Assembly (NCBI GenBank): GCA_023411225.1 | Contig: JAEYPA010000149.1 | Coordinates: forward strand, 1 to 34,749 | Reading direction: 5' to 3' | From: Bacillota bacterium | GTDB lineage: Bacteria > Bacillota > Clostridia > Lachnospirales > Lachnospiraceae | DNA length: 34,749 nt | The notes under the pieces: generated by a model | What the model was told of the DNA's origin: nothing | Database searches by the model: none | What the model saw: the letters and a program-made list of their open reading frames with translations, nothing else | Program-made: the position numbers and the translations under genes | Part shown: piece after piece, positions 7,003 through 15,740 of the stretch | How the letters are laid out: the number at the start of each line of letters is the position of its first letter | Position numbering within the stretch: position 1 is the stretch's first letter

Positions 7003-8718
7003 ATGACACTAGATAAACGAATCGAATTACAAACGAAGTTTGCTTCTCTTAACGTTATATGGATTATTTTTGCCGTTGGCATGGTGCTGCTACAGTTATT
7101 AACAAATGTTGAAAGTATAACCCTTATACCACTATATATTACTTTACCTTTCTTTCTATTGGAAGCTATTCTGGTTTATTGGGTTAAAGTTAAAATAGAT
7201 GCAAAAATAATTCTATTTGCTGTTTTTCGATATATACAAATAGTGGTTTCGATTTGCATAATGTGTTGTACCATTGACTATTGTTTTTTGTATTTTGTAT
7301 ATGCCATTATTGGACTTCTTATTTTCATAATTGAATATTATATGGTATTTGACGTGTATGAAGGACTTCAAAGAAGTCTATGTTTTATTACGATAGTTTT
7401 AGCAATGACGTTTGTCCCTCTAGTGTCTAACATTTTCTTGAAAAAAATAGATTCTCAATTTATTTATATTTATTTGTTTTTTGCAAATTTGTCGATTGCT
7501 TTTATCTATATATCGAGGTTGTTCATGGAGTATTTAGTTAAGAATACTGAGGAATTGCTAAGTATGAGACGTATGGTGGATAATGTTAAAGAAACGAATG
7601 ATGCATTAAATGAAAATCAGGAAAAAGTAAAAAAGGCAAATGAACTGTTGGGTGTACAGAAGGTAAAGTTAGAGTCTGCGTATCAGAAGATTAACAATGT
7701 GAATGCAGAAATGATGATTCAAAACCAGATTATATCTTATATTTCTTCCTCATTAGAATTAGGGAAGGTAATGCAACTAATTACAGAATCAATCCTTGAT
7801 AAAATGAAGGTAGAGGTATGTGCGATCGTCTTATATCCGAATGCGACCTTTAACCGAAAGGTTTTCTATAAAGTTAAAACGAAAATTCAGAACAATTATC
7901 GGCAAATTCTGATTAATCATATTGAGAACTTTTGCTTCGACCCGTATATTAGGGAGGGTAAGACATATGTGGACAATCATGTGGCTAATCGATACGACTT
8001 TATAAAAGATAATTCGCTAGGTTCTATACTGATTGTACCCTTAGTGAAGGATAAAAAGGTGATAGGAGCTTTGTATGTAGGCGATTCTACCTATGATTAT
8101 TTCTATGACAATAAATCTTTCTATGAAGCTATAGTGTCTCAATTTATGGTGGCTTTAAATAATGCTAACCTATATAAAAGAATGGAGAGCATGGCAATTC
8201 GTGATGGATTGACAGGCATCTATAATAGAAGATTCCTTACTAGGATGTTTCAGGAAACAATTAAGAATACGGTACGTAATAATCAGTGTGTATCAGTTGT
8301 CTTATTCGATATTGATTATTTTAAAAGCATCAATGACAATTACGGTCATGGATTTGGGGATGTTGCGATTCAGACCATAGCTAAGTTAGGATGGACTACT
8401 GCAAAAGAAAATGGTGGTATTATTGGACGTTATGGCGGAGAAGAATTCGTAATAATCTTTCCAAATAAAAATGTGGAGGAGTCTTATCGTATTATTCAAG
8501 ATTTACATCAAAAAATACGAAATATGCAATTAAAACATTCATCGGGAATTGTAGATATTGATGTTAGTATGGGTTTGACTTCGTATCCGGAAACCTGTAA
8601 GAATCCCGAGGAGCTTTTAAGCCGGGCGGATTGGTCCATGTATTATTCTAAACAGGCTGGACGTGGTTGTATTACAATAGATAGTGAAGAAATACAAAGA
8701 GCAGTTAATAGAAAATAA
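7003..8718 (+). CDS. Membrane GAF-GGDEF diguanylate cyclase
   Basis: 571 residues; its ATG lies two bases after the upstream stop and uses GGAGGG inside the end of that gene, so the two are translationally close. About six hydrophobic segments fill residues 15-185, followed by a coiled coil (about 185-235, Lys/Glu/Asn-rich). A GAF-like sensor domain follows (about 240-390, SSSLELGKVMQLITESI, then SILIVPLVKDKKVIGALYVG), and a GGDEF domain (about 397-571) starts at RDGLTGIYNRRFL. The active-site loop is GGEEF near residue 476, an active variant, so it should make cyclic di-GMP from two GTP. The inhibitory RxxD site is absent (ENGG at that place), so product feedback through the primary I-site is not expected. 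The signal sensed is unknown. Confidence 0.9.
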   Translation: MTLDKRIELQTKFASLNVIWIIFAVGMVLLQLLTNVESITLIPLYITLPFFLLEAILVYWVKVKIDAKIILFAVFRYIQIVVSICIMCCTIDYCFLYFVYAIIGLLIFIIEYYMVFDVYEGLQRSLCFITIVLAMTFVPLVSNIFLKKIDSQFIYIYLFFANLSIAFIYISRLFMEYLVKNTEELLSMRRMVDNVKETNDALNENQEKVKKANELLGVQKVKLESAYQKINNVNAEMMIQNQIISYISSSLELGKVMQLITESILDKMKVEVCAIVLYPNATFNRKVFYKVKTKIQNNYRQILINHIENFCFDPYIREGKTYVDNHVANRYDFIKDNSLGSILIVPLVKDKKVIGALYVGDSTYDYFYDNKSFYEAIVSQFMVALNNANLYKRMESMAIRDGLTGIYNRRFLTRMFQETIKNTVRNNQCVSVVLFDIDYFKSINDNYGHGFGDVAIQTIAKLGWTTAKENGGIIGRYGGEEFVIIFPNKNVEESYRIIQDLHQKIRNMQLKHSSGIVDIDVSMGLTSYPETCKNPEELLSRADWSMYYSKQAGRGCITIDSEEIQRAVNRK

Positions 8719-8760
8719 AGAGAAATTCCTGTGAAAAATGATAGGATACTTCTTACTAAT

Positions 8761-8806
8761 AGGAAGGATGCAGATTCGGTAAATCATACCGATTTGCATC
8801 CTTCCT
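8761..8806 (+). other. Long imperfect inverted repeat
   Basis: The arms at 8761-8781 and 8787-8806 pair over about 18-20 bases with one small bulge and a 5-base loop. No T tract follows (the next bases are TGATGG), so this is not a textbook terminator. It may act as a weak terminator, an RNA-stability hairpin or a remnant repeat between the diguanylate cyclase and the metallo-hydrolase gene. Confidence 0.7.
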
Positions 8807-8883
8807 TGATGGTAGCATGCTAGGCATTTCCTGTCATATTGTGACACTCAAAAATATTTTCTATAGCACTGGGTGAAATGTTA

Positions 8884-8892
8884 TGTTATAAT
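8884..8892 (+). promoter_or_regulatory. Extended -10 promoter of the walJ-like gene
   Basis: TGTTATAAT combines a perfect -10 box (8887-8892) with an extended TG element; the -35 region is poor. The leader would be about 30 bases, ending in an AAAGGA Shine-Dalgarno. Confidence 0.55.
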
Positions 8893-8927
8893 GTCATAGA
8901 TTAAAATGGAATAAAAGGATGGGTAAG

Positions 8928-9722
8928 ATGAATTTATATAGTATTGCCAGTGGGAGTAGTGGAAATTGCATTTATGTCGGCAATGAGGATACTAATTTAC
9001 TGGTGGACGTCGGAATTAGTGGTAAGCGAGTGATTGCAGGTCTGACTGCCATGGATATTAACCCTGAGAAACTAAAGGGCTTATTAATTACCCATGAACA
9101 CAGTGACCATATTAAGGGAATTGGAGTTCTTGCCAGAAAATATAAGGTACCTATTTATGGTACTGTGGAAACGATTAATGCTATGTTGCACTCCAGCACA
9201 GTAGGTTACATTCCGGAAGGATTGGTACGTGTTATAGAACCTGATGTAGAGTTTATTATAGATGATATTACGATTAACCCATTTACTATCTCTCATGATG
9301 CTTCTAATCCGGTAGCATATACTTTTGTACATGGGGACACAAAGATTGGTATTGCAACAGATATGGGAACCTATAACGACTATATTATATCAAAACTGAC
9401 AGGATGCAACGCTTTGTTACTTGAGGCTAATCATGATGTTCATATGCTTCAGGTTGGAGGGTATCCTTATGTATTAAAAAAACGAATTTTAGGTGATTTG
9501 GGACATTTGTCTAATGAGAATTCAGGAAGGCTTATTTGTCAGATCTATCATGAAGGGCTAAAAGATATTGTACTTGGGCACTTGAGCAAAGAGAATAATT
9601 ATCCTGATTTGGCATATGAAACAGTGAAGTACGAATTAGAGCAGTATAAGTCGGATATATTAAGTAAATGTAAATTAATCGTAGCAAAGAGGGAAGAGCC
9701 ATCTTCTTTCATAACGGTATAA
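8928..9722 (+). CDS. walJ: WalJ/YycJ-type metallo-beta-lactamase-fold hydrolase
   Basis: 264 residues from ATG 8928, with AAAGGATGG at a normal distance; the ATG at 8919 overlaps that SD. The N-terminus LYSIASGSSGNCIYV is the hallmark of the YycJ/WalJ family. The metal-binding loop THEHSDHIKGIG lies near residue 54, and later metal ligands are visible in SHDASNP, IATDMG and LLLEANHD. In Bacillus and Streptococcus this family is linked to the WalRK cell-wall regulon and has been described as a 5'-3' exonuclease-like nuclease linked to mismatch repair. Here no walRK genes are adjacent; it stands alone between a diguanylate cyclase and the ACT/UPF0210 pair. The family call is firm; the physiological role is less so. 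Confidence 0.85.
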   Translation: MNLYSIASGSSGNCIYVGNEDTNLLVDVGISGKRVIAGLTAMDINPEKLKGLLITHEHSDHIKGIGVLARKYKVPIYGTVETINAMLHSSTVGYIPEGLVRVIEPDVEFIIDDITINPFTISHDASNPVAYTFVHGDTKIGIATDMGTYNDYIISKLTGCNALLLEANHDVHMLQVGGYPYVLKKRILGDLGHLSNENSGRLICQIYHEGLKDIVLGHLSKENNYPDLAYETVKYELEQYKSDILSKCKLIVAKREEPSSFITV

Positions 9723-9730
9723 ACGTATCT

Positions 9731-9750
9731 GGCAAGAAGTATTTCTTGCC
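9731..9750 (+). other. Small perfect hairpin overlapping a promoter -35 box
   Basis: GGCAAGAA (9731-9738) pairs with TTCTTGCC (9743-9750) around a 4-base loop. No T tract follows, so it is a poor terminator. Its right arm overlaps the -35 box of the next promoter. Confidence 0.5.
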
Positions 9751-9774
9751 AAATATGTAGAAATCTGTTATATA
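9746..9774 (+). promoter_or_regulatory. Promoter of the ACT / UPF0210 pair
   Basis: TTGCCA (9746-9751), a 17-base spacer and TATATA (9769-9774) with an extended TG (TGT before the -10). A second TATAAT at 9783 lies too close to the Shine-Dalgarno at 9791 to be a promoter. Confidence 0.5.
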
Positions 9775-9803
9775 TAGATAAATATAATTCAGGAGGATAT
9801 TAC

Positions 9804-10076
9804 ATGAAAAAGACAATTATTACTGTCGTAGGAAAGGACAGTGTAGGTATTATCGCTAAAGTGTGTACATACTTAGCGAATAATAATATTAATATTATGG
9901 ATATTTCTCAGACTATCGTAGATGGATATTTTAATATGATGATGGTAGTGGATGCCAATGGCGCAGTGAAGCAATCTGATGTCATAGCAGATGAATTAAA
10001 GGAACTAGGTGAGGAAATTGGAGTTATTATTCGATCTCAGCACGAGGATATCTTTAATAAGATGCATAGAATATAG
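9804..10076 (+). CDS. ACT domain protein, UPF0237 family
   Basis: 90 residues making up a single ACT domain: the strand-turn VVGKDSVGIIAKV, then the helix VCTYLANNNINIMDIS, the pattern of GcvR-like ligand-binding ACT folds. AGGAGG lies seven bases before the ATG. ACT domains usually bind amino acids and regulate a partner. This family is nearly always found directly before a UPF0210 gene, as here with a gap of 14 bases, so it is probably the regulatory subunit or sensor for that protein. The ligand is unknown. Confidence 0.9.
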   Translation: MKKTIITVVGKDSVGIIAKVCTYLANNNINIMDISQTIVDGYFNMMMVVDANGAVKQSDVIADELKELGEEIGVIIRSQHEDIFNKMHRI

Positions 10077-10090
10077 GAAGGATAGCTGCT

Positions 10091-11455
10091 ATGATTAATA
10101 TATATGAGGTATTAGAAACCAATAAAATGATCCAGCAGGAGAATTTAGATGTTCGTACCATTACGTTAGGTATTAGTCTTTTAGACTGTGCTGATGAAAA
10201 TCTGGATCGTTTAAATGAAAAAATCTATAAGAAAATTACAACAGTTGCTAAAGATCTAGTTTCGACCGGCCAAGCTATTGAGAGAGAATATGGAATACCT
10301 ATAGTAAATAAACGAATCTCCGTTACCCCAATTGCCTTGGTAGGTGCTAGCGCATGTAAATGCCCTGAGGATTTTGTGAGTATTGCAAAAACACTAGACC
10401 GGGCGGCTCATGAAGTAGGTGTAAACTTCCTAGGTGGATACTCAGCATTGGTATCTAAGGGAATGACAAAAAGTGACGAATATCTGATTCGAAGTATTCC
10501 TCAGGCTTTGGCAGAAACAGAATTAGTTTGTAGCTCCGTTAATGTAGGTTCTACGAAAACTGGTATTGACATGGATGCTGTTAAGCTATTAGGAGAAATC
10601 ATCCTTGAGACTTCTGAACGAACAAAGAACTTTGATAGCCTTGGTAATGCCAAACTAGTGGTCTTCTGTAATGCCCCAGATGACAATCCATTTATGGCCG
10701 GTGCATTCCATGGTGTAACTGAAGGTGATGCAATCATCAATGTAGGTGTAAGTGGTCCAGGAGTTGTAAAGAAAGCAATTGAAAACTGTAAGGGGGCTGA
10801 TTTTGGTACCTTGTGCGAGACCATTAAAAAGACAGCCTTTAAGATTACCCGTGTAGGACAGTTAGTAGCGTTAGAGGCCTCTAAAAGATTAAATATTCCG
10901 TTTGGAATTATTGATTTATCCTTGGCTCCAACTCCTGCAATTGGAGATAGTATTGCTGAAATCTTCCAGGAAATGGGCTTAGAGCATGCAGGAGCACCAG
11001 GAACTACGGCTGCCTTAGCTATGTTAAATGACCAAGTGAAGAAGGGTGGCGTTATGGCCAGCTCATATGTTGGTGGATTAAGTGGCGCCTTCATTCCTGT
11101 CAGTGAAGACCAAGGAATGATTGATGCTGTAGTGGCAGGTGCATTGTCTTTAGAGAAATTAGAGGCCATGACATGTGTATGTTCAGTTGGACTAGATATG
11201 ATTGCTATTCCAGGAGATACCAAAGCCTCTACGATATCTGGAATCATCGCAGATGAGATGGCAATCGGTATGGTAAACCAAAAGACAACAGCGGTTCGTA
11301 TTATTCCTGTAATTGGAAAGACAGTAGGAGATACTGCTGAATTTGGTGGATTGTTAGGATATGCCCCTATTATGCCGGTAAACAACTTTAGCTGTGAGGA
11401 ATTTATTGCCCGTGGTGGTAGAATCCCTGCACCAATTCACTCCTTTAAGAATTAA
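10091..11455 (+). CDS. UPF0210 / DUF711 (PFL-like fold) family protein
   Basis: 454 residues, the full family length. It is recognised by the conserved stretches DVRTITLGISLLDC, AHEVGVNFLGGYSALV, NVGSTKTGIDMDAV, FHGVTEGDAIINVGVSGPGV and the C-terminal IPAPIHSFKN. The structural family is related to pyruvate formate-lyase / ribonucleotide reductase-type barrels, but no glycyl-radical motif is visible and no reaction is established that I can name. It is paired with the ACT-domain gene upstream; conservation of the pair across Firmicutes and archaea suggests an amino-acid-regulated enzyme. A long open frame on the opposite strand (10501-11385) is a codon-bias shadow. Confidence 0.9.
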   Translation: MINIYEVLETNKMIQQENLDVRTITLGISLLDCADENLDRLNEKIYKKITTVAKDLVSTGQAIEREYGIPIVNKRISVTPIALVGASACKCPEDFVSIAKTLDRAAHEVGVNFLGGYSALVSKGMTKSDEYLIRSIPQALAETELVCSSVNVGSTKTGIDMDAVKLLGEIILETSERTKNFDSLGNAKLVVFCNAPDDNPFMAGAFHGVTEGDAIINVGVSGPGVVKKAIENCKGADFGTLCETIKKTAFKITRVGQLVALEASKRLNIPFGIIDLSLAPTPAIGDSIAEIFQEMGLEHAGAPGTTAALAMLNDQVKKGGVMASSYVGGLSGAFIPVSEDQGMIDAVVAGALSLEKLEAMTCVCSVGLDMIAIPGDTKASTISGIIADEMAIGMVNQKTTAVRIIPVIGKTVGDTAEFGGLLGYAPIMPVNNFSCEEFIARGGRIPAPIHSFKN

Positions 11456-11506
11456 TGTGACAATGAATAGAAGATACTAAAAGTATCAGCAGGATATTAG
11501 ATGAGT

Positions 11507-11556
11507 AAAAGCAATTGTGTGAGTATGATAGAAGATGTGCTGGCATAATTGCTTTT
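11507..11556 (+). terminator. Probable terminator after the UPF0210 gene
   Basis: The 10-bp stem AAAAGCAATT (11507-11516) / AATTGCTTTT (11547-11556) closes a 30-base loop and ends in five Ts. The long loop makes it weaker than most. A smaller hairpin GATACT-AAA-AGTATC precedes it at 11473-11487. Confidence 0.5.
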
Positions 11557-11568
11557 TGTATATATCCA

Positions 11569-11598
11569 TTGCAAACAGGGGAAAAATATGAGTATAAT
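11569..11598 (+). promoter_or_regulatory. Promoter of pepD
   Basis: TTGCAA (11569-11574), an 18-base spacer and TATAAT (11593-11598), about 68 bases before the pepD start. Confidence 0.55.
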
Positions 11599-11665
11599 TA
11601 GATTGATAACTTATTTAGATGCAAACAAATGAAAAAGAAATTTTAAGAAAGAATGGTGAAGAGAT

Positions 11666-13120
11666 ATGACAAACGAAATAAAATCAATTGACTACAAAAA
11701 GGTATTTAGGTATTTTGAAGAAATCAGTTCTATTCCAAGAGGATCTAAAAATAATCAGGGCATCAGTGATTATTTAGTTGCCTTTGCCAAAGAACACAGC
11801 CTTTCCTATATAAGAGATGAAGCATTAAATGTGGTAATTATCAAAGAAGCTACCAAGGGTTGTGAGACAGAGGACACCGTAATCCTTCAAGGACATATGG
11901 ATATGGTATGCTTAAAGGAACCGGAGTCTAATCATGATTTTTTAAAGGATCCTATCACTCTTCATGTTGAGGGAGACTTAATTAGAGCAGACAAGACTAC
12001 CCTTGGTGGAGATAATGGAATTGCTATTGCTTATGCACTTGCAATACTTGACAGTGATGAGATTGTACACCCACGTCTTGAAGTAATTATAACAACCGAT
12101 GAGGAGATTGGTCTACTTGGTGCTAATGCTCTAGATACATCATCTTTAAAAGCTAACTATATGATTAATTTGGATACGGAAGAAGAGTCTAGCATCCTTG
12201 TTGGTTGTGCCGGTGGGTTGACCGCTGTTTCCACCTTTTTGATGGAACAGGAAATGGTATCTGGTGTAGAGGTTAAGGTTTGTTTAATGGGACTTCAAGG
12301 TGGACACAGTGGATCGGATATCACAAAGAACCGTACGAATGCCACGATTCTTTCTGCACGTATGATGACTTCTTTGATGGGTCATACTTATTCCCTAGCC
12401 AATATGGAAAGTGGAGAGAAGGATAATGCGATACCAAGTATTTCAAAAATGAACTTTGTGGTAAAAGAGGATGAAGTATCCGCCTTTGTTAGCAGGTTGG
12501 AAGAATGCAAAGCAGTATTTCAGAAGGAACAAGCTATCAGTGAACCCGATTTTACAATGATTATTAGTGTTGGAGATAAAGGAACATACCCATGCATCTC
12601 TAAGGAAAGTTTTAAAAAAGTTCTTCTATTTATTACCTATGTACCAAATGGTATACAGACAATGAGTGCAGATATCAAAGGTTTAGTGGAAAGTTCTTTG
12701 AATCTTGGTATTTGTAAGATTGATAAAAGCCAAGCGTTATTTAGTTATTCTGTCAGAAGCAGCGTAGCCAGTTATAAGAAATATCTGTCTGGAAAGATTG
12801 CTTTCTTTACCCAGTATCTGGGGGGTAACTATATGACTGAAGCGGAGTATCCTGCTTGGGAATATAAACATAGCTCTAAATTACGTGATATATGTATAGA
12901 ACTATATGAAGAGGAATTTCACCGTAAACCAATCGTAGAAACCATTCATGCCGGTTTGGAATGTGGTATTTTTTCTGACAGGATTCCTGGCCTTGACATT
13001 GTATCCATTGGACCTGATATGTTTGATGTACACACACCAAAGGAAAGACTTAGCATAAGTTCAACTGTCCGTGTATTCGATTACATTATAAAGATATTGG
13101 GATATTTAAGTAAACGTTAA
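11666..13120 (+). CDS. pepD: Aminoacyl-histidine dipeptidase (M20 family)
   Basis: 484 residues, the usual PepD length. Binuclear zinc-site motifs in order: GHMDMVCLKE (near 76, first His/Asp), TLGGDNGIAIAYAL (near 111, bridging Asp), TTDEEIGLLGA (near 143, catalytic Glu pair), NLDTEEE, and late THE-type ligand region ETIHAGLECGIF. The insert between 180 and 390 is the dimerisation (lid) domain. It is a cytoplasmic enzyme cleaving carnosine-like and other unspecific dipeptides to feed amino-acid pools. The start is at the ATG behind a weak GTGAAGAGA. It has its own promoter and no obvious terminator before the next gene. Confidence 0.93.
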   Translation: MTNEIKSIDYKKVFRYFEEISSIPRGSKNNQGISDYLVAFAKEHSLSYIRDEALNVVIIKEATKGCETEDTVILQGHMDMVCLKEPESNHDFLKDPITLHVEGDLIRADKTTLGGDNGIAIAYALAILDSDEIVHPRLEVIITTDEEIGLLGANALDTSSLKANYMINLDTEEESSILVGCAGGLTAVSTFLMEQEMVSGVEVKVCLMGLQGGHSGSDITKNRTNATILSARMMTSLMGHTYSLANMESGEKDNAIPSISKMNFVVKEDEVSAFVSRLEECKAVFQKEQAISEPDFTMIISVGDKGTYPCISKESFKKVLLFITYVPNGIQTMSADIKGLVESSLNLGICKIDKSQALFSYSVRSSVASYKKYLSGKIAFFTQYLGGNYMTEAEYPAWEYKHSSKLRDICIELYEEEFHRKPIVETIHAGLECGIFSDRIPGLDIVSIGPDMFDVHTPKERLSISSTVRVFDYIIKILGYLSKR

Positions 13121-13182
13121 TATTATATTAGCATCGGAAAGGTAATAACTTTTCTGGTGTACATAGAAGGTGAGGTTTCTGT

Positions 13183-14349
13183 ATGAAAAAAAGAGGTATA
13201 TTTATTATTGTGTTGGATATACTGCTACTTTTGGTAGTTTTTGCAGTAGTAAATATCTACAATAAGACTACTTCGGAACCAACCGCTAAGCATACACCAA
13301 AACCAACCATCTCATCTGAGACTGGAACGCCTGAATCCGTGACAAAAAGGCCTGAGACATCAAAGCCTACAATACCTAAATCTGATCATTCGCCAAGCGT
13401 TGTCCCTAAAAAGGATACAGTAATAACCTTTACAGGGGACGTACTACTTACTGACTATATGATTCATAACTATGAAAGATCAGGGATAAAAGGATTATTA
13501 GATGATAAGCTTTATGAACTTCTATTTAATGCTGATATTAATATGATAAACGAGGAATTTCCTTTTAGTAAACGTGGAATACCTATGAAGGATAAGGAGT
13601 ACACCTTTCGAACCAGTCCGGAATATGTGAGTATCTTCAAGGATATGGGAGTGGACATTGTTTCATTGGCTAATAACCATGCGCTTGATTATGGGACAGA
13701 TGCACTTCTTGATACCTTTACTACACTAGATGATGCCGGTATAAAGTATATCGGAGCAGGAAAGAATCTTGACCGAGCAAAGCAGATTGAATACTTTGAT
13801 GTAAATGGTCATAAGATAGCATTTATTGGAGCAAGTAGGGTACTTCCAGTGGTGGAGTGGTATGCAACTGCTACTAGACCAGGGATGCTTTCCACCTATG
13901 ATCCTACGGTAACCTGTGAACTGATTAAAGAAGCTAAAAAACAGGCTGACTTTGTGGTTGTTTATGTGCATTGGGGTGTTGAACATACAAAAAGACCGGT
14001 AGCTTATCAACAGAATATGGGAAAACAATATATTGATTTTGGAGCAGATATTGTAGTGGGAACCCATACTCATAGCCTTCAAGGAGTAGAATTCTATAAA
14101 GATAAACCTATTGTCTATAGCCTTGGTAATTTTATATTTAGCAGAAAGACAACGGACACTGCAATGGTGAAACTAATCATTGACGAAAGTGGAAAACTTA
14201 AGTTAGCTATGTATCCATGTAAAGCGGTGAAAGGATTGACTTCCATGGTAACGGATCCAAAGGAAGTGGCCCAATTTAATAGGTATATGGAGTCAATTTC
14301 TTACGATATTCATATAGAGGATGACCAAATCTTAAGATTATCTGATTAA
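13183..14349 (+). CDS. CapA/PgsA-family membrane-anchored metallophosphatase-like protein
   Basis: 388 residues: a membrane anchor (about residues 4-24, FIIVLDILLLLVVFAVVNIY), a Thr/Pro/Ser-rich linker (about 28-75, wall-spanning in style) and a CapA domain (about 80-350). Family motifs are FTGDVLLTD, NEEFPFS, SLANNHALDYG, YIGAGKNL, VYVHWGVEH and VGTHTHSLQGVEFYKDKP, which form a calcineurin-like metal site. Relatives include PgsA of poly-gamma-glutamate export and many stand-alone surface proteins of unknown substrate. No pgsB/pgsC genes lie near, so poly-gamma-glutamate synthesis is not implied. The neighbours (LCP ligase, M23 peptidase) support a cell-envelope role. AAGGTGAGG precedes the start. 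Confidence 0.85.
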   Translation: MKKRGIFIIVLDILLLLVVFAVVNIYNKTTSEPTAKHTPKPTISSETGTPESVTKRPETSKPTIPKSDHSPSVVPKKDTVITFTGDVLLTDYMIHNYERSGIKGLLDDKLYELLFNADINMINEEFPFSKRGIPMKDKEYTFRTSPEYVSIFKDMGVDIVSLANNHALDYGTDALLDTFTTLDDAGIKYIGAGKNLDRAKQIEYFDVNGHKIAFIGASRVLPVVEWYATATRPGMLSTYDPTVTCELIKEAKKQADFVVVYVHWGVEHTKRPVAYQQNMGKQYIDFGADIVVGTHTHSLQGVEFYKDKPIVYSLGNFIFSRKTTDTAMVKLIIDESGKLKLAMYPCKAVKGLTSMVTDPKEVAQFNRYMESISYDIHIEDDQILRLSD

Positions 14350-14392
14350 TGTGTTAAGAAACAAAAAATCCCATTTTAATTTGAATTACTTG

Positions 14393-14401
14393 TGTTATAA
14401 T
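14393..14401 (+). promoter_or_regulatory. Extended -10 promoter of the LCP gene
   Basis: TGTTATAAT (-10 box at 14396-14401) within TTGTGTTATAAT, the same 12-base string as in the relQ promoter; the -35 region is poor. Confidence 0.45.
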
Positions 14402-14453
14402 AAAAAAAGTTTTACACGGTATCAAATATAAAATGATAAGGAGATTTGTGGAT

Positions 14454-15683
14454 ATGGAAGGCGAAGAGAATAAAGACGTTGTATCGGTGCAGGAAGAGAA
14501 TGAGAATGGCCAGAGCATTACAGAACAAGATGTAAAAGTAACAATGGAAGAAGAATTCATCGATAATTGCAAAGGCAACGAAGAGAAAGGAAAGAAAAAG
14601 CATTCTCTTCGATTTAAAATAGTAATGTGCTGCGCCTCGGTCTTACTAGCTGCGATACTTGGTGTAGGCGGATATTTGTGGCATGTAATGGGTTATATTA
14701 ATCACAAGGATTTTGCAAACGTTGAGGTTTCCTATCAATCAGAGCAATTTGATAGAGATGGTAACAAGTCGTCATATGAAGAGATAGATCCTGAGAAGGT
14801 TATATGGCAAAAATACGGAGAGATTAAAAAGGTTGAAGGTATTACTAATATTCTTCTTTGCGCGGAAGAAAACCAATCAGGCGGTAAGAGAGGTCGTACA
14901 GATGTGATTATGCTTGCTACCATTGATACGAATACTGACTCCCTAAAATTAACCTCTATCATGCGAGATACATATGTACAAATACCTGGGTTTAAAGACA
15001 ATAAAATTAACACAGCATACCGTGTGGGAGATATTCCATTACTAGAGCAAACAATTAAAGAGAATTTTAATATAGAAGTAGATGGCTATGTAAAAGTAGA
15101 TTTTGAGAGCTTTACTGATATCATTGATTCATTAGGAGGAGTAGAGGTAACCTTAACGGAAGAAGAGGCAGAATGGCTCAATCAATCCAATCATATATTG
15201 GATAAGAAATCAAGAAATGTGACTGCTGGGACTCATGTTCTTAATGGAAGCCAAGCTCTTGGTTACTCTAGAATTCGTTATGTTCCAACTGCTGATGGTA
15301 TTGGCTCTGACTTTGGACGTATATGGAGACAAAAGCATGTTCTTATGCAGGTGTTCAATAAATATAAGAATCAAAGTCTACTGGATATCTTAGGTAAAGC
15401 ACCGGATATACTCCGCTTGGTACAAACAGATTATTCTAGCACCGAAGTATTGTCACTTATTAAGACAGTAATGGATATGAGCAATAAAGAAATAGATACC
15501 TTATCCATTCCAATTAAACATGCCTATGAACCAAAGACGATTCGTGGTATGGATGTGCTGCTTATTGATAGGAAGGCCAATAATGAAGCGCTAAGTAACT
15601 TTATATTCAATACTGACACAGAAAGCGTTGCTGATAACAATGGAAGTATTGCTAATGGACAGAAGAAAAGTAACTATAATTAA
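14454..15683 (+). CDS. LytR-CpsA-Psr family glycopolymer ligase
   Basis: 409 residues from ATG 14454, preceded by AAGGAG ten bases upstream; the in-frame ATG at 14433 lies before that SD. An acidic cytoplasmic N-terminus (about 50 residues) leads to one membrane helix (about 55-75) and an extracellular LCP domain (about 128-330). Conserved residues: RTDVIMLATID, SIMRDTYVQIPG (phosphate-binding Arg), INTAYRVG, VDFESFTDIIDSLGGVEV and LGYSRIRYVPTADGIGSDF with the Arg pair and Asp. LCP enzymes transfer teichoic-acid-like or capsular glycopolymers from undecaprenyl carriers to peptidoglycan or protein. The substrate cannot be told from sequence. It is flanked by capA-like and M23 genes. Confidence 0.9.
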   Translation: MEGEENKDVVSVQEENENGQSITEQDVKVTMEEEFIDNCKGNEEKGKKKHSLRFKIVMCCASVLLAAILGVGGYLWHVMGYINHKDFANVEVSYQSEQFDRDGNKSSYEEIDPEKVIWQKYGEIKKVEGITNILLCAEENQSGGKRGRTDVIMLATIDTNTDSLKLTSIMRDTYVQIPGFKDNKINTAYRVGDIPLLEQTIKENFNIEVDGYVKVDFESFTDIIDSLGGVEVTLTEEEAEWLNQSNHILDKKSRNVTAGTHVLNGSQALGYSRIRYVPTADGIGSDFGRIWRQKHVLMQVFNKYKNQSLLDILGKAPDILRLVQTDYSSTEVLSLIKTVMDMSNKEIDTLSIPIKHAYEPKTIRGMDVLLIDRKANNEALSNFIFNTDTESVADNNGSIANGQKKSNYN

Positions 15684-15695
15684 ATAATAAAATAT

Positions 15696-15740
15696 AAGAT
15701 GTCATAGGGAATGATATGCAATTGTTTCCTGTGACATTTT
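15696..15740 (+). terminator. Terminator after the LCP gene
   Basis: A 16-bp stem with G-T wobbles (left arm 15696-15711, right arm 15725-15740) closes a 13-base loop and ends in four Ts that form the base of the stem. It lies 12 bases after the stop codon. Confidence 0.55.

Noticed and set aside
10501..11385. 294-codon open frame on the minus strand inside the UPF0210 gene
   Set aside because: It lies wholly antisense to a well-conserved gene, has a hydrophobic low-information product typical of shadow frames, and shows no SD or promoter. A shadow frame from codon bias.
13183..14349. Poly-gamma-glutamate capsule operon
   Set aside because: Only the CapA-like protein is present; no PgsB ligase or PgsC homologue lies nearby, and stand-alone CapA-like surface proteins are common.
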